From JBDTGE01 sp050742975 (GTDB lineage Bacteria; Actinomycetota; Actinomycetes; Mycobacteriales; Jatrophihabitantaceae), in the NCBI GenBank assembly GCA_050742975.1, contig JBOGDQ010000070.1:1-64000 (forward strand): a stretch of DNA of 64,000 nucleotides. Direction: 5' to 3'. This document shows positions 43,575 to 51,218 of this stretch, piece after piece. Numbering within the stretch: the first letter of the stretch is position 1; each line of letters begins with the position of its first letter. Both the position numbers and the translations under genes were made by a program. Under the pieces are notes generated by a model, which was not told where the DNA came from, ran no database searches, and saw nothing but the letters and a program-made list of their open reading frames with translations.

Positions 43575-43829
43575 TCACTTCCAGCGGAAGTGGACGAAGA
43601 CGCGGCCGAAGTTGTCGGAGTCCTTCTCGACCCGGTGGTACAGCGCCTTGATCTCCTTGCGGTCCAGGAACCGCAGCACCCGCTTCTTCAGCTGACCGGA
43701 TCCCTTGCCGGGGATGATCTCGACGAGCGGCGCCTTCTTGGCCACCGCCTCGTCGATCACCGCACGCAACGCGCGCTCGATCTCGTCGCCGCGGTTGTAG
43801 ATGTCATGCAGATCCAGCTTGAGCTTCAT
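43575..43829 (-). CDS. Small Smr-domain protein
   Basis: The 84-residue protein is a stand-alone Smr (small MutS-related) domain: KLDLHDI N-terminal motif and the nuclease-type PGKGSGQLKKRV segment. Stand-alone Smr proteins are nucleic-acid binders or nickases; the role in actinobacteria is unclear. It lies 9 bp downstream of the Rv0495c-like gene on the same strand. Confidence 0.8.
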   Translation of the reverse strand: MKLKLDLHDIYNRGDEIERALRAVIDEAVAKKAPLVEIIPGKGSGQLKKRVLRFLDRKEIKALYHRVEKDSDNFGRVFVHFRWK

Positions 43830-43838
43830 CGACGAGAC

Positions 43839-44636
43839 CTAGCTGCGACGCTGGGCGCGGGCCTCGGTCGTGGCGGGGTGGACGGCGACCAGCCCGAGCT
43901 TGAGCCGGTCGCCGCAGACCCGCGCCAGCTCGTCGTACGCGTCCTGGCCGAGCAGCGCGACCAGCTCGGCAGCGTAGGACAGGTACATCGCCTCGCCACC
44001 GACGTGCGCCTCGGGCGAGGACGTGCAGTACCAGTCCAGGTCGTGGCCACCCTCGCCCCAGCTGCGGCGGTCGAACTCGGCGACGGTGGACTGCAGGATC
44101 CGGGTGCCATCCGGCCGATCCACCCACTCCTGCTCGCGGCGCACCGGCAGCTGCCAGCACACCTCGGGCTTGGTCTCCAGCGGGTTCACGCCGTTCTGCA
44201 ACGCGAGCGCGTGCAGCGCGCAGCCGATCCCACCGGCGAAGCCCTCACGGTTGGCGAAGATGCACGCACCGTCGACGACCCGGGTCTTCTTGCGCAGCTC
44301 GCCGTCGAGCTCCTCGCGCACGAAGACGTCCAGCTTCTTCCGGTCCGCGCGGACGGCGTGATCGCGCAGCTGCCACAGCTCAGGCGTCAGTTCGTTGACG
44401 AACGCCCGCACCCGCTTCTCGTCGGCCCGGTCGGAGAAGTACGCGCCGTGGTTGCAGCACCCGGTGCTGCCCTGCCCGGCGAGGGTTCCGTGGCAGCCGC
44501 GTCCGAAGATGCACGTCCACCGCGAGCACAGCCAGGTGAGGTCGGCCCGGATCAGGTGCGCGGGATCGGCCGGGTCGTAGAACTCGATCCACTCACGCGG
44601 GAAGTCGAGCGACACTTCATCGTTGAGGGCAGGCAC
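43839..44636 (-). CDS. Conserved Cys-rich protein (Rv0495c-like)
   Basis: The 265-residue product contains many conserved cysteines (LCSRWTCIFGRGCHG, GSTGCCNHGAYF, GACIFANREGFAGGIGCALH), suggesting bound metal or an Fe-S cluster. It is the positional counterpart of Rv0495c between regX3 and ppx. GTG 44636 stands 7 nt after minus-strand TACCCT (44644-44649), so the divergent pair with ppx has two back-to-back leaderless promoters within about 30 bp. Function unknown. Confidence 0.82.
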   Translation of the reverse strand: MPALNDEVSLDFPREWIEFYDPADPAHLIRADLTWLCSRWTCIFGRGCHGTLAGQGSTGCCNHGAYFSDRADEKRVRAFVNELTPELWQLRDHAVRADRKKLDVFVREELDGELRKKTRVVDGACIFANREGFAGGIGCALHALALQNGVNPLETKPEVCWQLPVRREQEWVDRPDGTRILQSTVAEFDRRSWGEGGHDLDWYCTSSPEAHVGGEAMYLSYAAELVALLGQDAYDELARVCGDRLKLGLVAVHPATTEARAQRRS

Positions 44637-44663
44637 ACCGATGAGGGTAATAGTCTGAAGGTC

Positions 44664-45596
44664 ATGCGACTCGGTGTGCTGGACGTCGGTTCCAACACCG
44701 TCCACCTGCTCGTGGTCGACGCACACCGCGGCGCCGAGCCGACACCGCAGCTCTCGCACAAGAGCGAGCTGTGCCTGTCCGAGCTGATCGACAAGCGCGG
44801 CGACCTCGCGAAGGGCGGTGCCGACGCACTGGTCGAGGCCGTGCGCAGTGCGCGGAAGGAGGCCGACGAGCTCGACTGCGACGAGCTGATCGCGTTCGCG
44901 ACGTCGGCGGTGCGCGACGCCCGCAACAGCGCCGAGGTCCTCGCGCGGGTGGCGAGGGAGAGCGGCGTCGAGCTCGAGGTACTGCCCGGCGAGGACGAGG
45001 CGCGGCTGACGTTCCTCGCGGTACGCCGCTGGTACGGCTGGAGCGCGGGCAACCTGATCTGCGTGGACATCGGCGGCGGATCGCTCGAACTCGGGGCCGG
45101 AAGTGACGAGGACCCGGACGTCGCCGTCTCGCTCCCGCTCGGCTCCGCGCGACTGACCCGCGACTGGTTCACGGCCGACCCCGCGAGCAAGGACGAGATC
45201 GCGAGGCTGCGCGCGTACGTCGACGCGCAGCTCGCCGAGCCTGCGGCCAAGTTGCTGTCCGGCGGCAACCCCGACCGCGTCGTCGCGACCTCCAAGACGT
45301 TCCGCACGCTGGCCCGGCTCGCCGGTGCGGCGCCCAGCTCGGCCGGCCCGCGTGCCCGTCGGCCGCTGAGCCGGATCGGGCTGGGTCAGGTGAGCGCGTT
45401 CATCTCGCGGATGGCGTCCGGGGACCTGGCAGAGCTGGACGGCGTGAGCGAGGGGCGGGCCCACCAGGTGCTCGCCGGCTCGGTCGTCGCCGCCGCCACC
45501 ATGGACGCCCTCGGCGTGGACGAGCTCGAGCTCTGCCCGTGGGCGCTGCGCGAGGGTGTGATCCTGCGCCGCCTGGACTGGCTCACCGGCACGTGA
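44664..45596 (+). CDS. ppx: Ppx/GppA phosphatase family (exopolyphosphatase)
   Basis: The 310-residue protein has the ASKHA signatures LDVGSNTVHLLV (7-18) and ICVDIGGGSLEL (about 131-142). It fits the short actinobacterial Ppx1 (Rv0496) that degrades short-chain polyphosphate and possibly pppGpp. The ATG at 44664 is 7 nt after TAGTCT (44651-44656). The position beside SenX3-RegX3 matches a phosphate theme. Confidence 0.92.
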   Translation: MRLGVLDVGSNTVHLLVVDAHRGAEPTPQLSHKSELCLSELIDKRGDLAKGGADALVEAVRSARKEADELDCDELIAFATSAVRDARNSAEVLARVARESGVELEVLPGEDEARLTFLAVRRWYGWSAGNLICVDIGGGSLELGAGSDEDPDVAVSLPLGSARLTRDWFTADPASKDEIARLRAYVDAQLAEPAAKLLSGGNPDRVVATSKTFRTLARLAGAAPSSAGPRARRPLSRIGLGQVSAFISRMASGDLAELDGVSEGRAHQVLAGSVVAAATMDALGVDELELCPWALREGVILRRLDWLTGT

Positions 45597-45624
45597 TCGA
45601 ACTGCAGCGGCTAGCCTCCCGGCC

Positions 45625-46467
45625 ATGACCGACACCTCGCCGCCCCCGCGCGTCAAGGTGGGCCTGTCGACGGCGTCGGTGTATCCCGAGGGAACCGCGG
45701 TGGCCTTCGAGCTGGCGGCCCGGCTGGGCTATGACGGCGTCGAGGTGATGGTCTGGACCGACCCGACCAGCCAGGACCCGTACGCACTGCTCCGCCTGTC
45801 GCAGCATTACCAGGTACCGATCCTCGCGATCCACGCCCCGTGCCTGATCATCACCCAGCGCGTCTGGACGACCGATCCGTGGGTCAAGCTGCAGAAGGCA
45901 CAGTTCGCGGCCGAGCTGCTCGGCGCGCAGACGGTGGTGGTGCACCCGCCGTTCCGCTGGCAGCGCGAGTACGCCCGGCACTTCCGCTCCGGCATCGAGA
46001 AGCTGGCCGACGAGACGCCGGTTCGCTTCGCGGTGGAGAACATGTTCCCGCTGCGGGTGCGGGGCCGCGAGGTGTCGGCGTACCAGCCGACGTGGGACGT
46101 CGCGTCCGGCGGCACTTCTGACACCGAGCCGTACCGCGACTACACGCTCGACCTGTCCCACTCGGCCGTGTCCCAGTCGGACGCGCTGGCGATGCTGACC
46201 GCGATGGGGGACCGGCTGCGCCACCTGCACCTCGCCGACGGCACCGGCCTGACCAAGGACGAGCACCTGATCCCCGGCCGTGGCGACCAGCCGTGCGTCG
46301 AGGTCCTGCAGACTCTGGCCAGCCGTAGGTTCGACGGGCACGTGATCGTCGAGGTGAACACCCGCAAGGCGCTGGACCGCGCCGAACGCGAGGCCGACCT
46401 GGCGGAGGCACTAGCGTTCTGCCGCCTCCACCTGGCCGCCTCGCCGGCTGCTCAGGCCGGCACGTAG
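45625..46467 (+). CDS. Sugar phosphate isomerase/epimerase family protein (Rv0498-like)
   Basis: The 280-residue TIM-barrel protein (xylose isomerase-like) has AIHAPC, VVHPPF, FAVENMF and LDLSHSA strands with metal-binding His/Glu residues, and EVNTRK near the end. It is the Rv0498 counterpart. The ATG follows TAGCCT (45612-45617) by 7 nt. The substrate is unknown. Its last codons lie in a 19-bp direct repeat shared with the 3' end of the convergent gene. Confidence 0.82.
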   Translation: MTDTSPPPRVKVGLSTASVYPEGTAVAFELAARLGYDGVEVMVWTDPTSQDPYALLRLSQHYQVPILAIHAPCLIITQRVWTTDPWVKLQKAQFAAELLGAQTVVVHPPFRWQREYARHFRSGIEKLADETPVRFAVENMFPLRVRGREVSAYQPTWDVASGGTSDTEPYRDYTLDLSHSAVSQSDALAMLTAMGDRLRHLHLADGTGLTKDEHLIPGRGDQPCVEVLQTLASRRFDGHVIVEVNTRKALDRAEREADLAEALAFCRLHLAASPAAQAGT

Positions 46468-46489
46468 GACGCTCAGGCCGGCACGTAGG
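46450..46489. repeat. 19-bp direct repeat at a convergent junction
   Basis: GCTCAGGCCGGCACGTAGG occurs at 46450-46468 and 46471-46489. The first copy ends the plus-strand isomerase gene (Ala-Gln-Ala-Gly-Thr-stop); the second, read on the minus strand, encodes the last residues of the RibD-like protein (Tyr-Val-Pro-Ala-stop). Confidence 0.8.
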
Positions 46490-47009
46490 TCGCGACGATC
46501 ACGCCGCTGCCCGTGGTCTGCGTCTTCGCCAGAGTCAGCTCGCTGCCGACGCCGTTGCCGAACAGTCGGTTCCCGCTTCCCGCGATCAGCGGGTAGATCA
46601 TCAGCCGGTACTCGTCGATCAGGTTGCGCGCCCGCAGCGTCTCGACCAGCTTCGCGCTACCGGCGATCATCAGCGACTGACCGGACTCCTTGAGCGTGGC
46701 GACCGCCGCGGTCACATCGCCCTCGAGCAGCGTTGCGTTCCATTCGGGCGAGGTCAGGGTCGTCGACGCGACGTACTTGCCGATGCTGTTCATCCGCTTA
46801 CCGAAGTCGCCGGTCTCGGCCTCCATCTTCGGCCACGCGTCGGCGAACCCCTCGTAGGTGACGCGGCCGAGCAGCAGCCCGTCGCACTCGAGCAGGTTGT
46901 CGGCCTGGAAACTCTGCAGCTGCTCGTCGAAGTAGGGGCCGCTCCACCGGCCCGGCTCGTCGAAGACGCCGTCCAGGGTGAGGTACTCCACCGCGAAGAT
47001 CTTGCCCAT
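46473..47009 (-). CDS. Dihydrofolate reductase/RibD C-terminal-like protein
   Basis: The 178-residue product resembles the YyaP/YwjB type of RibD_C domain: YLTLDGVFDEPGRW start, LLLGRVTYEGF, and GSAKLVETLRARNLIDEYRL toward the end. These NADPH-binding proteins are of unclear activity. It is the last gene of an arsR - SRPBCC - RibD_C transcription unit, which often responds to unknown small molecules. Confidence 0.82.
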   Translation of the reverse strand: MGKIFAVEYLTLDGVFDEPGRWSGPYFDEQLQSFQADNLLECDGLLLGRVTYEGFADAWPKMEAETGDFGKRMNSIGKYVASTTLTSPEWNATLLEGDVTAAVATLKESGQSLMIAGSAKLVETLRARNLIDEYRLMIYPLIAGSGNRLFGNGVGSELTLAKTQTTGSGVIVATYVPA

Positions 47010-47033
47010 GACTTTCTCCTTATGCAGTAGGGG

Positions 47034-47495
47034 TTACGCCGCTGCGAGTAGCGCGTCGAGCTTGGTGAACGAGCTACCCCAACCCTCGCGGGCGTTGCCG
47101 GCGAAGTCCTCGCGGTACGGGCCCTGGACGAGCACCAGCCGGGTCTTGCCGCCCTCGTCGTGGAACTCGATGCGCAGGCTCAGCCGTGAGGTTCCGAACA
47201 TCTCGGCCATCTCGGTCTCGAGGTCTTCGTGGCCGACCAGCAGTTCGTTCTCGATGACCTCGTCGAACGTGGCGTTGACCTGACCGGCCGGCGGCAGGCT
47301 GTCGTTGTCCGGAACCATCGTGAAGCGTTGGTGTCCGCCGACCCGGACGTCCACTTCGACGCTGTCGCGCGGAACGGTGTAGCCCACCGGGCCGAACCAG
47401 GCGGCGATCTGGTCGGGGTCGGTGAACGCCCTGTAGACGAGCTCTCGGGGCGCGTCGAAGGTGCGCTCGATGCGCAGTTCGGTGGTGCCGTTCAT
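47034..47495 (-). CDS. SRPBCC/AHSA1-domain protein
   Basis: The 153-residue product matches the AHSA1-like START-fold (RTFDAPRELVYRAFTDPDQIAAWFGP at the N-terminus, EGWGSSFTKLDALL at the end). Such proteins bind hydrophobic ligands. It overlaps the ArsR gene by ATGA, a common pairing in which the ArsR protein controls its START partner. Confidence 0.88.
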   Translation of the reverse strand: MNGTTELRIERTFDAPRELVYRAFTDPDQIAAWFGPVGYTVPRDSVEVDVRVGGHQRFTMVPDNDSLPPAGQVNATFDEVIENELLVGHEDLETEMAEMFGTSRLSLRIEFHDEGGKTRLVLVQGPYREDFAGNAREGWGSSFTKLDALLAAA

Positions 47496-47839
47496 GATGC
47501 GGTCCCTTCGGTTGTGTGCGGCTGCTTCATCCGGTCCAGATGTGCGTCGAGGCGGTCGAAGTTGACGTCCCAGAACTTGCGGTAGGGCTCCATCCACGCG
47601 GTGACCTCGCGCAGCGGCTCGGCCTGCAGCGCGCTCGAGCGCCACTGCGCCGACCGGGCCCGCGCGATCAGGCCGGCCTGCTCGAGCACCTTCAGGTGCC
47701 GAGAGATCGCGGGCAGGCTGATAGGGAACGGCTCGGCCAGTTCGGAGACGGTGGCCTCGCCCTCGGTGAGCCGGGCGAGGATCGCCCGGCGCGTGGGGTC
47801 GGCCAGTGCCGCGAAGATGGTGCTCAGCCGGTCCGTCAC
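47492..47839 (-). CDS. ArsR-family regulator
   Basis: From GTG 47839 the product has 115 residues with the ArsR winged helix (IFAALADPTRRAILARL, SLPAISRHLKVLEQAGLI). No metal-binding cysteines are seen, as usual in the group paired with AHSA1 proteins. The -10 TACGTT (47846-47851, minus strand) is 6 nt before the start. Short palindromic pieces (ACGT-N5-ACGT at 47838-47850, GTTA-N2-TAAC at 47855-47864) overlap it and could be its own operator. Confidence 0.88.
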   Translation of the reverse strand: MTDRLSTIFAALADPTRRAILARLTEGEATVSELAEPFPISLPAISRHLKVLEQAGLIARARSAQWRSSALQAEPLREVTAWMEPYRKFWDVNFDRLDAHLDRMKQPHTTEGTAS

Positions 47840-47890
47840 GTATTTAACGTACCAGTTACATAACGAAGGGCTCAAGTACGCTCCGCCACG

Positions 47891-47942
47891 CGATGAACAC
47901 CCCCTTCACCGCGCTGGGGCGAGATGAAGGGGGTGTTCATCG
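47891..47942. repeat. Perfect 18-bp inverted repeat with 16-nt loop
   Basis: CGATGAACACCCCCTTCA (47891-47908) is exactly reverse-complemented at 47925-47942. It lies between the divergent arsR and proline dehydrogenase genes, so it does not terminate either. The right arm covers the likely -35 region of the proline dehydrogenase promoter. Confidence 0.9.
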
Positions 47943-47962
47943 GGTCTCGGTAGGGTCAACCC

Positions 47963-48907
47963 ATGCTGCGTTCGGCGATCCTGGCTGCCTCCCGAAGCCC
48001 CCGCGTGGAGGGCCTGATCACCCATGCCCCGCTGTCCCGGGGCGTGGTCCACCGCTTCGTCGGCGGCCCCGACACCGCGTCGGCGGTGGCCACCTCCAGG
48101 GCCTTGGTCGATGCCGGGCTGACACTCACGCTGGACCATCTAGGCGAGGACACCACCGACCGCGAGCAGGCGGCCGCCGTGGTCACGGCCTACACCGACC
48201 TGCTGAGCGAGCTGGCCGCGGCCGGGCTGGCCGAGCGGCTCGGCCCGCTGACCTGCCGGGCCGACGTCAGCGTCAAGCTCAGCGCGATCGGCCAGGCCCT
48301 GCCCGGCGACGGCGAGAAGCTCGCGCTCGAGCATGCCCGGACGATCTGCCTGGCCGCCAGGAGCGTCGGCGCCAGCGTCACGCTCGACATGGAGGACCAC
48401 ACCACCACCGACTCGACGCTCGGCATCCTGCAAGAGCTGCGCGCGGACTTCCCCGACACGGCCGCGGTGCTGCAGGCGTACCTGCACCGCACCGAGGGCG
48501 ACTGCCGCGACCTCGCGACTGCCGGCAGCCGGGTCCGGCTGTGCAAGGGCGCGTACAAGCAGCCGGCGTCGGTGGCCTACCAGAAGCGCCTGGACGTCGA
48601 CCTGTCCTACGTCCGCTGCCTGAACGCCTTGATGGCCGGTGACGGCTACCCGATGCTCGCCACCCACGACCCGCGACTGATCGAGATCGGCGCGGAGCGG
48701 GCCAAGTTTCACGGGAAGGTCGACTTCGAGTTCCAGCTGCTATACGGCATCCGGCCCGAGGAACAGCACCGGCTCGCGGAAGCGGGCCACACGGTCCGCG
48801 TCTACATCCCCTACGGTGCGCAGTGGTACGGCTACCTGATGCGCCGCCTGGCGGAACGACCGGCCAACCTGGCGTTCTTCGGCCGCGCACTCGTCACGAA
48901 GGGTTGA
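47963..48907 (+). CDS. Proline dehydrogenase
   Basis: The 314-residue protein is a monofunctional PutA/PruB-type proline dehydrogenase barrel with VSVKLSAIG, LDMEDHT, QAYLHRT, RLCKGAYKQP and YGIRPEEQ, the FAD/substrate-binding set. It oxidises proline to pyrroline-5-carboxylate and feeds electrons to the respiratory chain. The ATG follows TAGGGT (47951-47956) by 6 nt. It is followed after 2 bp by proC, which runs the reverse reaction from P5C, an odd but known actinobacterial pairing. Confidence 0.92.
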   Translation: MLRSAILAASRSPRVEGLITHAPLSRGVVHRFVGGPDTASAVATSRALVDAGLTLTLDHLGEDTTDREQAAAVVTAYTDLLSELAAAGLAERLGPLTCRADVSVKLSAIGQALPGDGEKLALEHARTICLAARSVGASVTLDMEDHTTTDSTLGILQELRADFPDTAAVLQAYLHRTEGDCRDLATAGSRVRLCKGAYKQPASVAYQKRLDVDLSYVRCLNALMAGDGYPMLATHDPRLIEIGAERAKFHGKVDFEFQLLYGIRPEEQHRLAEAGHTVRVYIPYGAQWYGYLMRRLAERPANLAFFGRALVTKG

Positions 48908-48909
48908 GC

Positions 48910-49719
48910 ATGGACGGACTCGCGATCCTCGGCGGCGGCAAGATCGGCGAGGCGCTGCTCTCCGGCCTGCTGCGCGGGGAGCGGACTGCGGCCGACATCG
49001 TGGTGTCGGAGAAGCACGCCGCGCGCGCCGACTACCTGGCCCGGACGCACGGCGTGAAGACGCTGGACGTCGCGGCCTCGGCAGCCGTGGCCAGCACGAT
49101 CGTGCTGGCCGTCAAGCCCCAGGACATCGACGCGCTGCTCGCCGAGCTGCACGACGTGGTAGGCCCGCAGCACCTGGTCGTGTCGGTCGCGGCCGGCGTG
49201 ACCACGGCGCACATCGAGGCCGCGCTCCCCGACGGCGTCCCGGTCGTGCGCTGCATGCCGAACACGCCGGCGCTGGTCGATCAGGCGATGACCGCGGTCT
49301 CGGCCGGGGCGCATGCGGACGAGCGGCACCTGACCGTCGCCGAGTCGTTGCTGCGAGCCGTCGGCAAGGTCGTCCGGGTGCCCGAGTCCCAGCTCGACGC
49401 GGTCACCGCGCTGTCGGGCTCGGGTCCGGCGTACTTCTTCTTCCTGGTCGAGGCGATGATCGACGCCGGGATCCTGCTCGGCCTGCCCCGGGCCCTGGCC
49501 GCAGACCTGATCGTGCAGACGGCGATCGGGTCGGCAGTGATGCTGCGCGACTCGGGCGAGCACCCGGTGCAGCTGCGCGAGGCGGTCACCAGCCCCGGTG
49601 GCACCACCATCGCGGCCATCCGCGAACTCGAGGTGCACGGCGTGCGCGCCGCACTGCTCGCGGCCATCGAGGCGGCCTGCCTGCGCAGCCGGGAGCTGGG
49701 TGCGGGCCCCCAAGCATGA
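48910..49719 (+). CDS. proC: Pyrroline-5-carboxylate reductase
   Basis: The 269-residue product has the NADPH Rossmann motif ILGGGKIGEALLSGL (6-20), VRCMPNTPALV, and the substrate-binding TALSGSGPAYFF segment, plus SPGGTTIAAI at the C-terminus. It makes proline from P5C. Position before the HTH and bS22 genes matches Rv0500. Confidence 0.95.
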   Translation: MDGLAILGGGKIGEALLSGLLRGERTAADIVVSEKHAARADYLARTHGVKTLDVAASAAVASTIVLAVKPQDIDALLAELHDVVGPQHLVVSVAAGVTTAHIEAALPDGVPVVRCMPNTPALVDQAMTAVSAGAHADERHLTVAESLLRAVGKVVRVPESQLDAVTALSGSGPAYFFFLVEAMIDAGILLGLPRALAADLIVQTAIGSAVMLRDSGEHPVQLREAVTSPGGTTIAAIRELEVHGVRAALLAAIEAACLRSRELGAGPQA

Positions 49720-49842
49720 TCAGTGGGGAACAGCTATCGCTTCTGCACCACCTGTACCGCTAGTCTCATCCCAGCACGTGCGTGTCCCGTTCGCCGGTGG
49801 GGAAGCCGACGCACTGACACGTGCCGAAAGAACCGGTGAAAC

Positions 49843-50115
49843 ATGAGCACGTCAGACAAGCGTGGTTCGGACGAGCCCGCAGAGCCTGCGAAGGCGCAGG
49901 GGTCGTCCGAGGTACATCCGATCGACCCCGCGCTCGCCGACGTCAAGTTCTTGACGGTGGCCGAGGTCGCTGCCGTCATGCGGGTATCGAAGATGACGGT
50001 GTACCGCATGGTGCACAGCGGCGACCTGCCCGCAGTCCGGGTGGGCCGCTCCTTCCGGGTCCCCGAGCAGGCGGTGCACGAGTACCTGCGCGCGGCGTTC
50101 ATCGAGGCCGGTTGA
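49843..50115 (+). CDS. Excisionase-type HTH DNA-binding protein (Rv0500A-like)
   Basis: The 90-residue protein has an acidic, disordered first 30 residues and a MerR/Xis-type helix-turn-helix (about 35-85, KFLTVAEVAAVMRVSKMTVYRMVHSGDLPAVRVGRSFRV). It occupies the conserved slot between proC and bS22 in actinobacteria, so it is a chromosomal regulator and not a phage excisionase. Targets are not known to me. Confidence 0.88.
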   Translation: MSTSDKRGSDEPAEPAKAQGSSEVHPIDPALADVKFLTVAEVAAVMRVSKMTVYRMVHSGDLPAVRVGRSFRVPEQAVHEYLRAAFIEAG

Positions 50116-50241
50116 GCCCCGGACGAGGCATGCGGTACCGGCAGGTAGGCTGAGCCCCTGATACGTACGCCCGGCGGGCTCGCCCCGGGCGGATCACCAA
50201 CTGCGTCCGGCAGCGTGCCGGGCATTCGATGAGGTTTACGC

Positions 50242-50340
50242 ATGGGTTCAGTCATCAAGAAGCGGCGCAAGCGGATGGCCAAGAAGAAGCACCGCAAGCT
50301 GCTGAAGAAGACGCGCGTTCAGCGCCGCAACAAGAAGTAG
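50242..50340 (+). CDS. 30S ribosomal protein bS22 (AURKAIP1/COX24 domain)
   Basis: The 32-codon gene encodes a very basic peptide starting MGSVIKKRRKRM and ending QRRNKK, matching the actinobacterial bS22 (Rv0500B) peptide found in mycobacterial ribosomes. It is too short for usual gene calling. GATGAGG lies upstream of the ATG and TAGGCT at 50146-50151 may be the -10. The last 22 bases overlap the convergent HAD gene. Confidence 0.9.
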   Translation: MGSVIKKRRKRMAKKKHRKLLKKTRVQRRNKK

Positions 50341-51176
50341 CCGCGCGCGACCGGGCGGCGCCTGCCCCGCAGCGACCCCTGCCTGAGCGCGACGGCGGCC
50401 GCAACACCACCGCCGATCGCGCCGACACCGAGCGCCACCGGAACGCCCACCCTGACCACTTTGCGGCCGGTCCGGAAGTCACGGATCTCCCACCCGCGCG
50501 TCCTGGCCTCGGCGCGTAGCGCGGAGTCGGGGTTCACCGCGACGGCGTGGCCGACCAGCGACAGCATCGGGATGTCGTTGATCGAATCGGAGTACGCCGA
50601 GCACCGGGACAGGTCTAGGTACTCGCGCTCGGCCAGCCGCCGCACCGCGCGTGCCTTCGCCTCGCCGTGCAGCACGTCGCCGACGAGCGCGCCGGTGTAC
50701 ACGCCCTCGACGGTCTCGGACACGGTGCCGAGCGCGCCGGTCAGTTCGAGCCGCGTTGCGATGATCGTCGCCAGCTCGACCGGGGTCGCCGTGACCAGCC
50801 AGACCTGTTCGCCGGAGTCCAGGTGCCGCCGGGCCAGCGCGTGCGTGCCCGACCAGATCCGGCCGGCCAGCTCCTCGTCGTAGATCTGTTCGCCGAGCGC
50901 GACGATCTCGCTGACCTTTTTGCCGGCGACGAAGGCCAGCGCCGAGTCCCGCGTGGTGTGCATGTCGCCGACGGTCTCGCCCTTGAGCCGCAGCCGCACC
51001 TGGCGCAGCGCGAAGGTGACCAGATCGCGCGAGCTGATGAACCTCCGGCTCGCCATCCCCTTGGCGAAGTGGAAGATCGACGCGCCGACCATCATCGTGT
51101 TGTCCACGTCGAAGAACGCCGCCGCGCCCGGCCCGCCGTCCTTCCAGGCGGGACCCGGGGGGCCGGTCGACGTCAT
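50319..51176 (-). CDS. HAD-IB family hydrolase (SerB1-like)
   Basis: The 285-residue protein has HAD motif I FFDVDNTM (DxDxT-like, about 21-28), motif II VTATP and motif III DSINDIPML. It matches Rv0505c-type HAD-IB hydrolases, which may act as phosphoserine or lysophospholipid phosphatases. A C-terminal hydrophobic helix (about 245-265) suggests membrane association. The ATG follows minus-strand TACGCT (51183-51188) by 6 nt. Its 3' end overlaps bS22 antisense. Confidence 0.85.
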   Translation of the reverse strand: MTSTGPPGPAWKDGGPGAAAFFDVDNTMMVGASIFHFAKGMASRRFISSRDLVTFALRQVRLRLKGETVGDMHTTRDSALAFVAGKKVSEIVALGEQIYDEELAGRIWSGTHALARRHLDSGEQVWLVTATPVELATIIATRLELTGALGTVSETVEGVYTGALVGDVLHGEAKARAVRRLAEREYLDLSRCSAYSDSINDIPMLSLVGHAVAVNPDSALRAEARTRGWEIRDFRTGRKVVRVGVPVALGVGAIGGGVAAAVALRQGSLRGRRRPVARGYFLLRR

Positions 51177-51218
51177 CCGCCCAGCGTATCGGCGCAGGTA
51201 ACGGCAGGGTCTCGCGCG

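Noticed and set aside
49843..50115. Excisionase-like gene as sign of a prophage
   Set aside because: It sits in a conserved core position between proC and bS22, as Rv0500A does, with no phage genes around.
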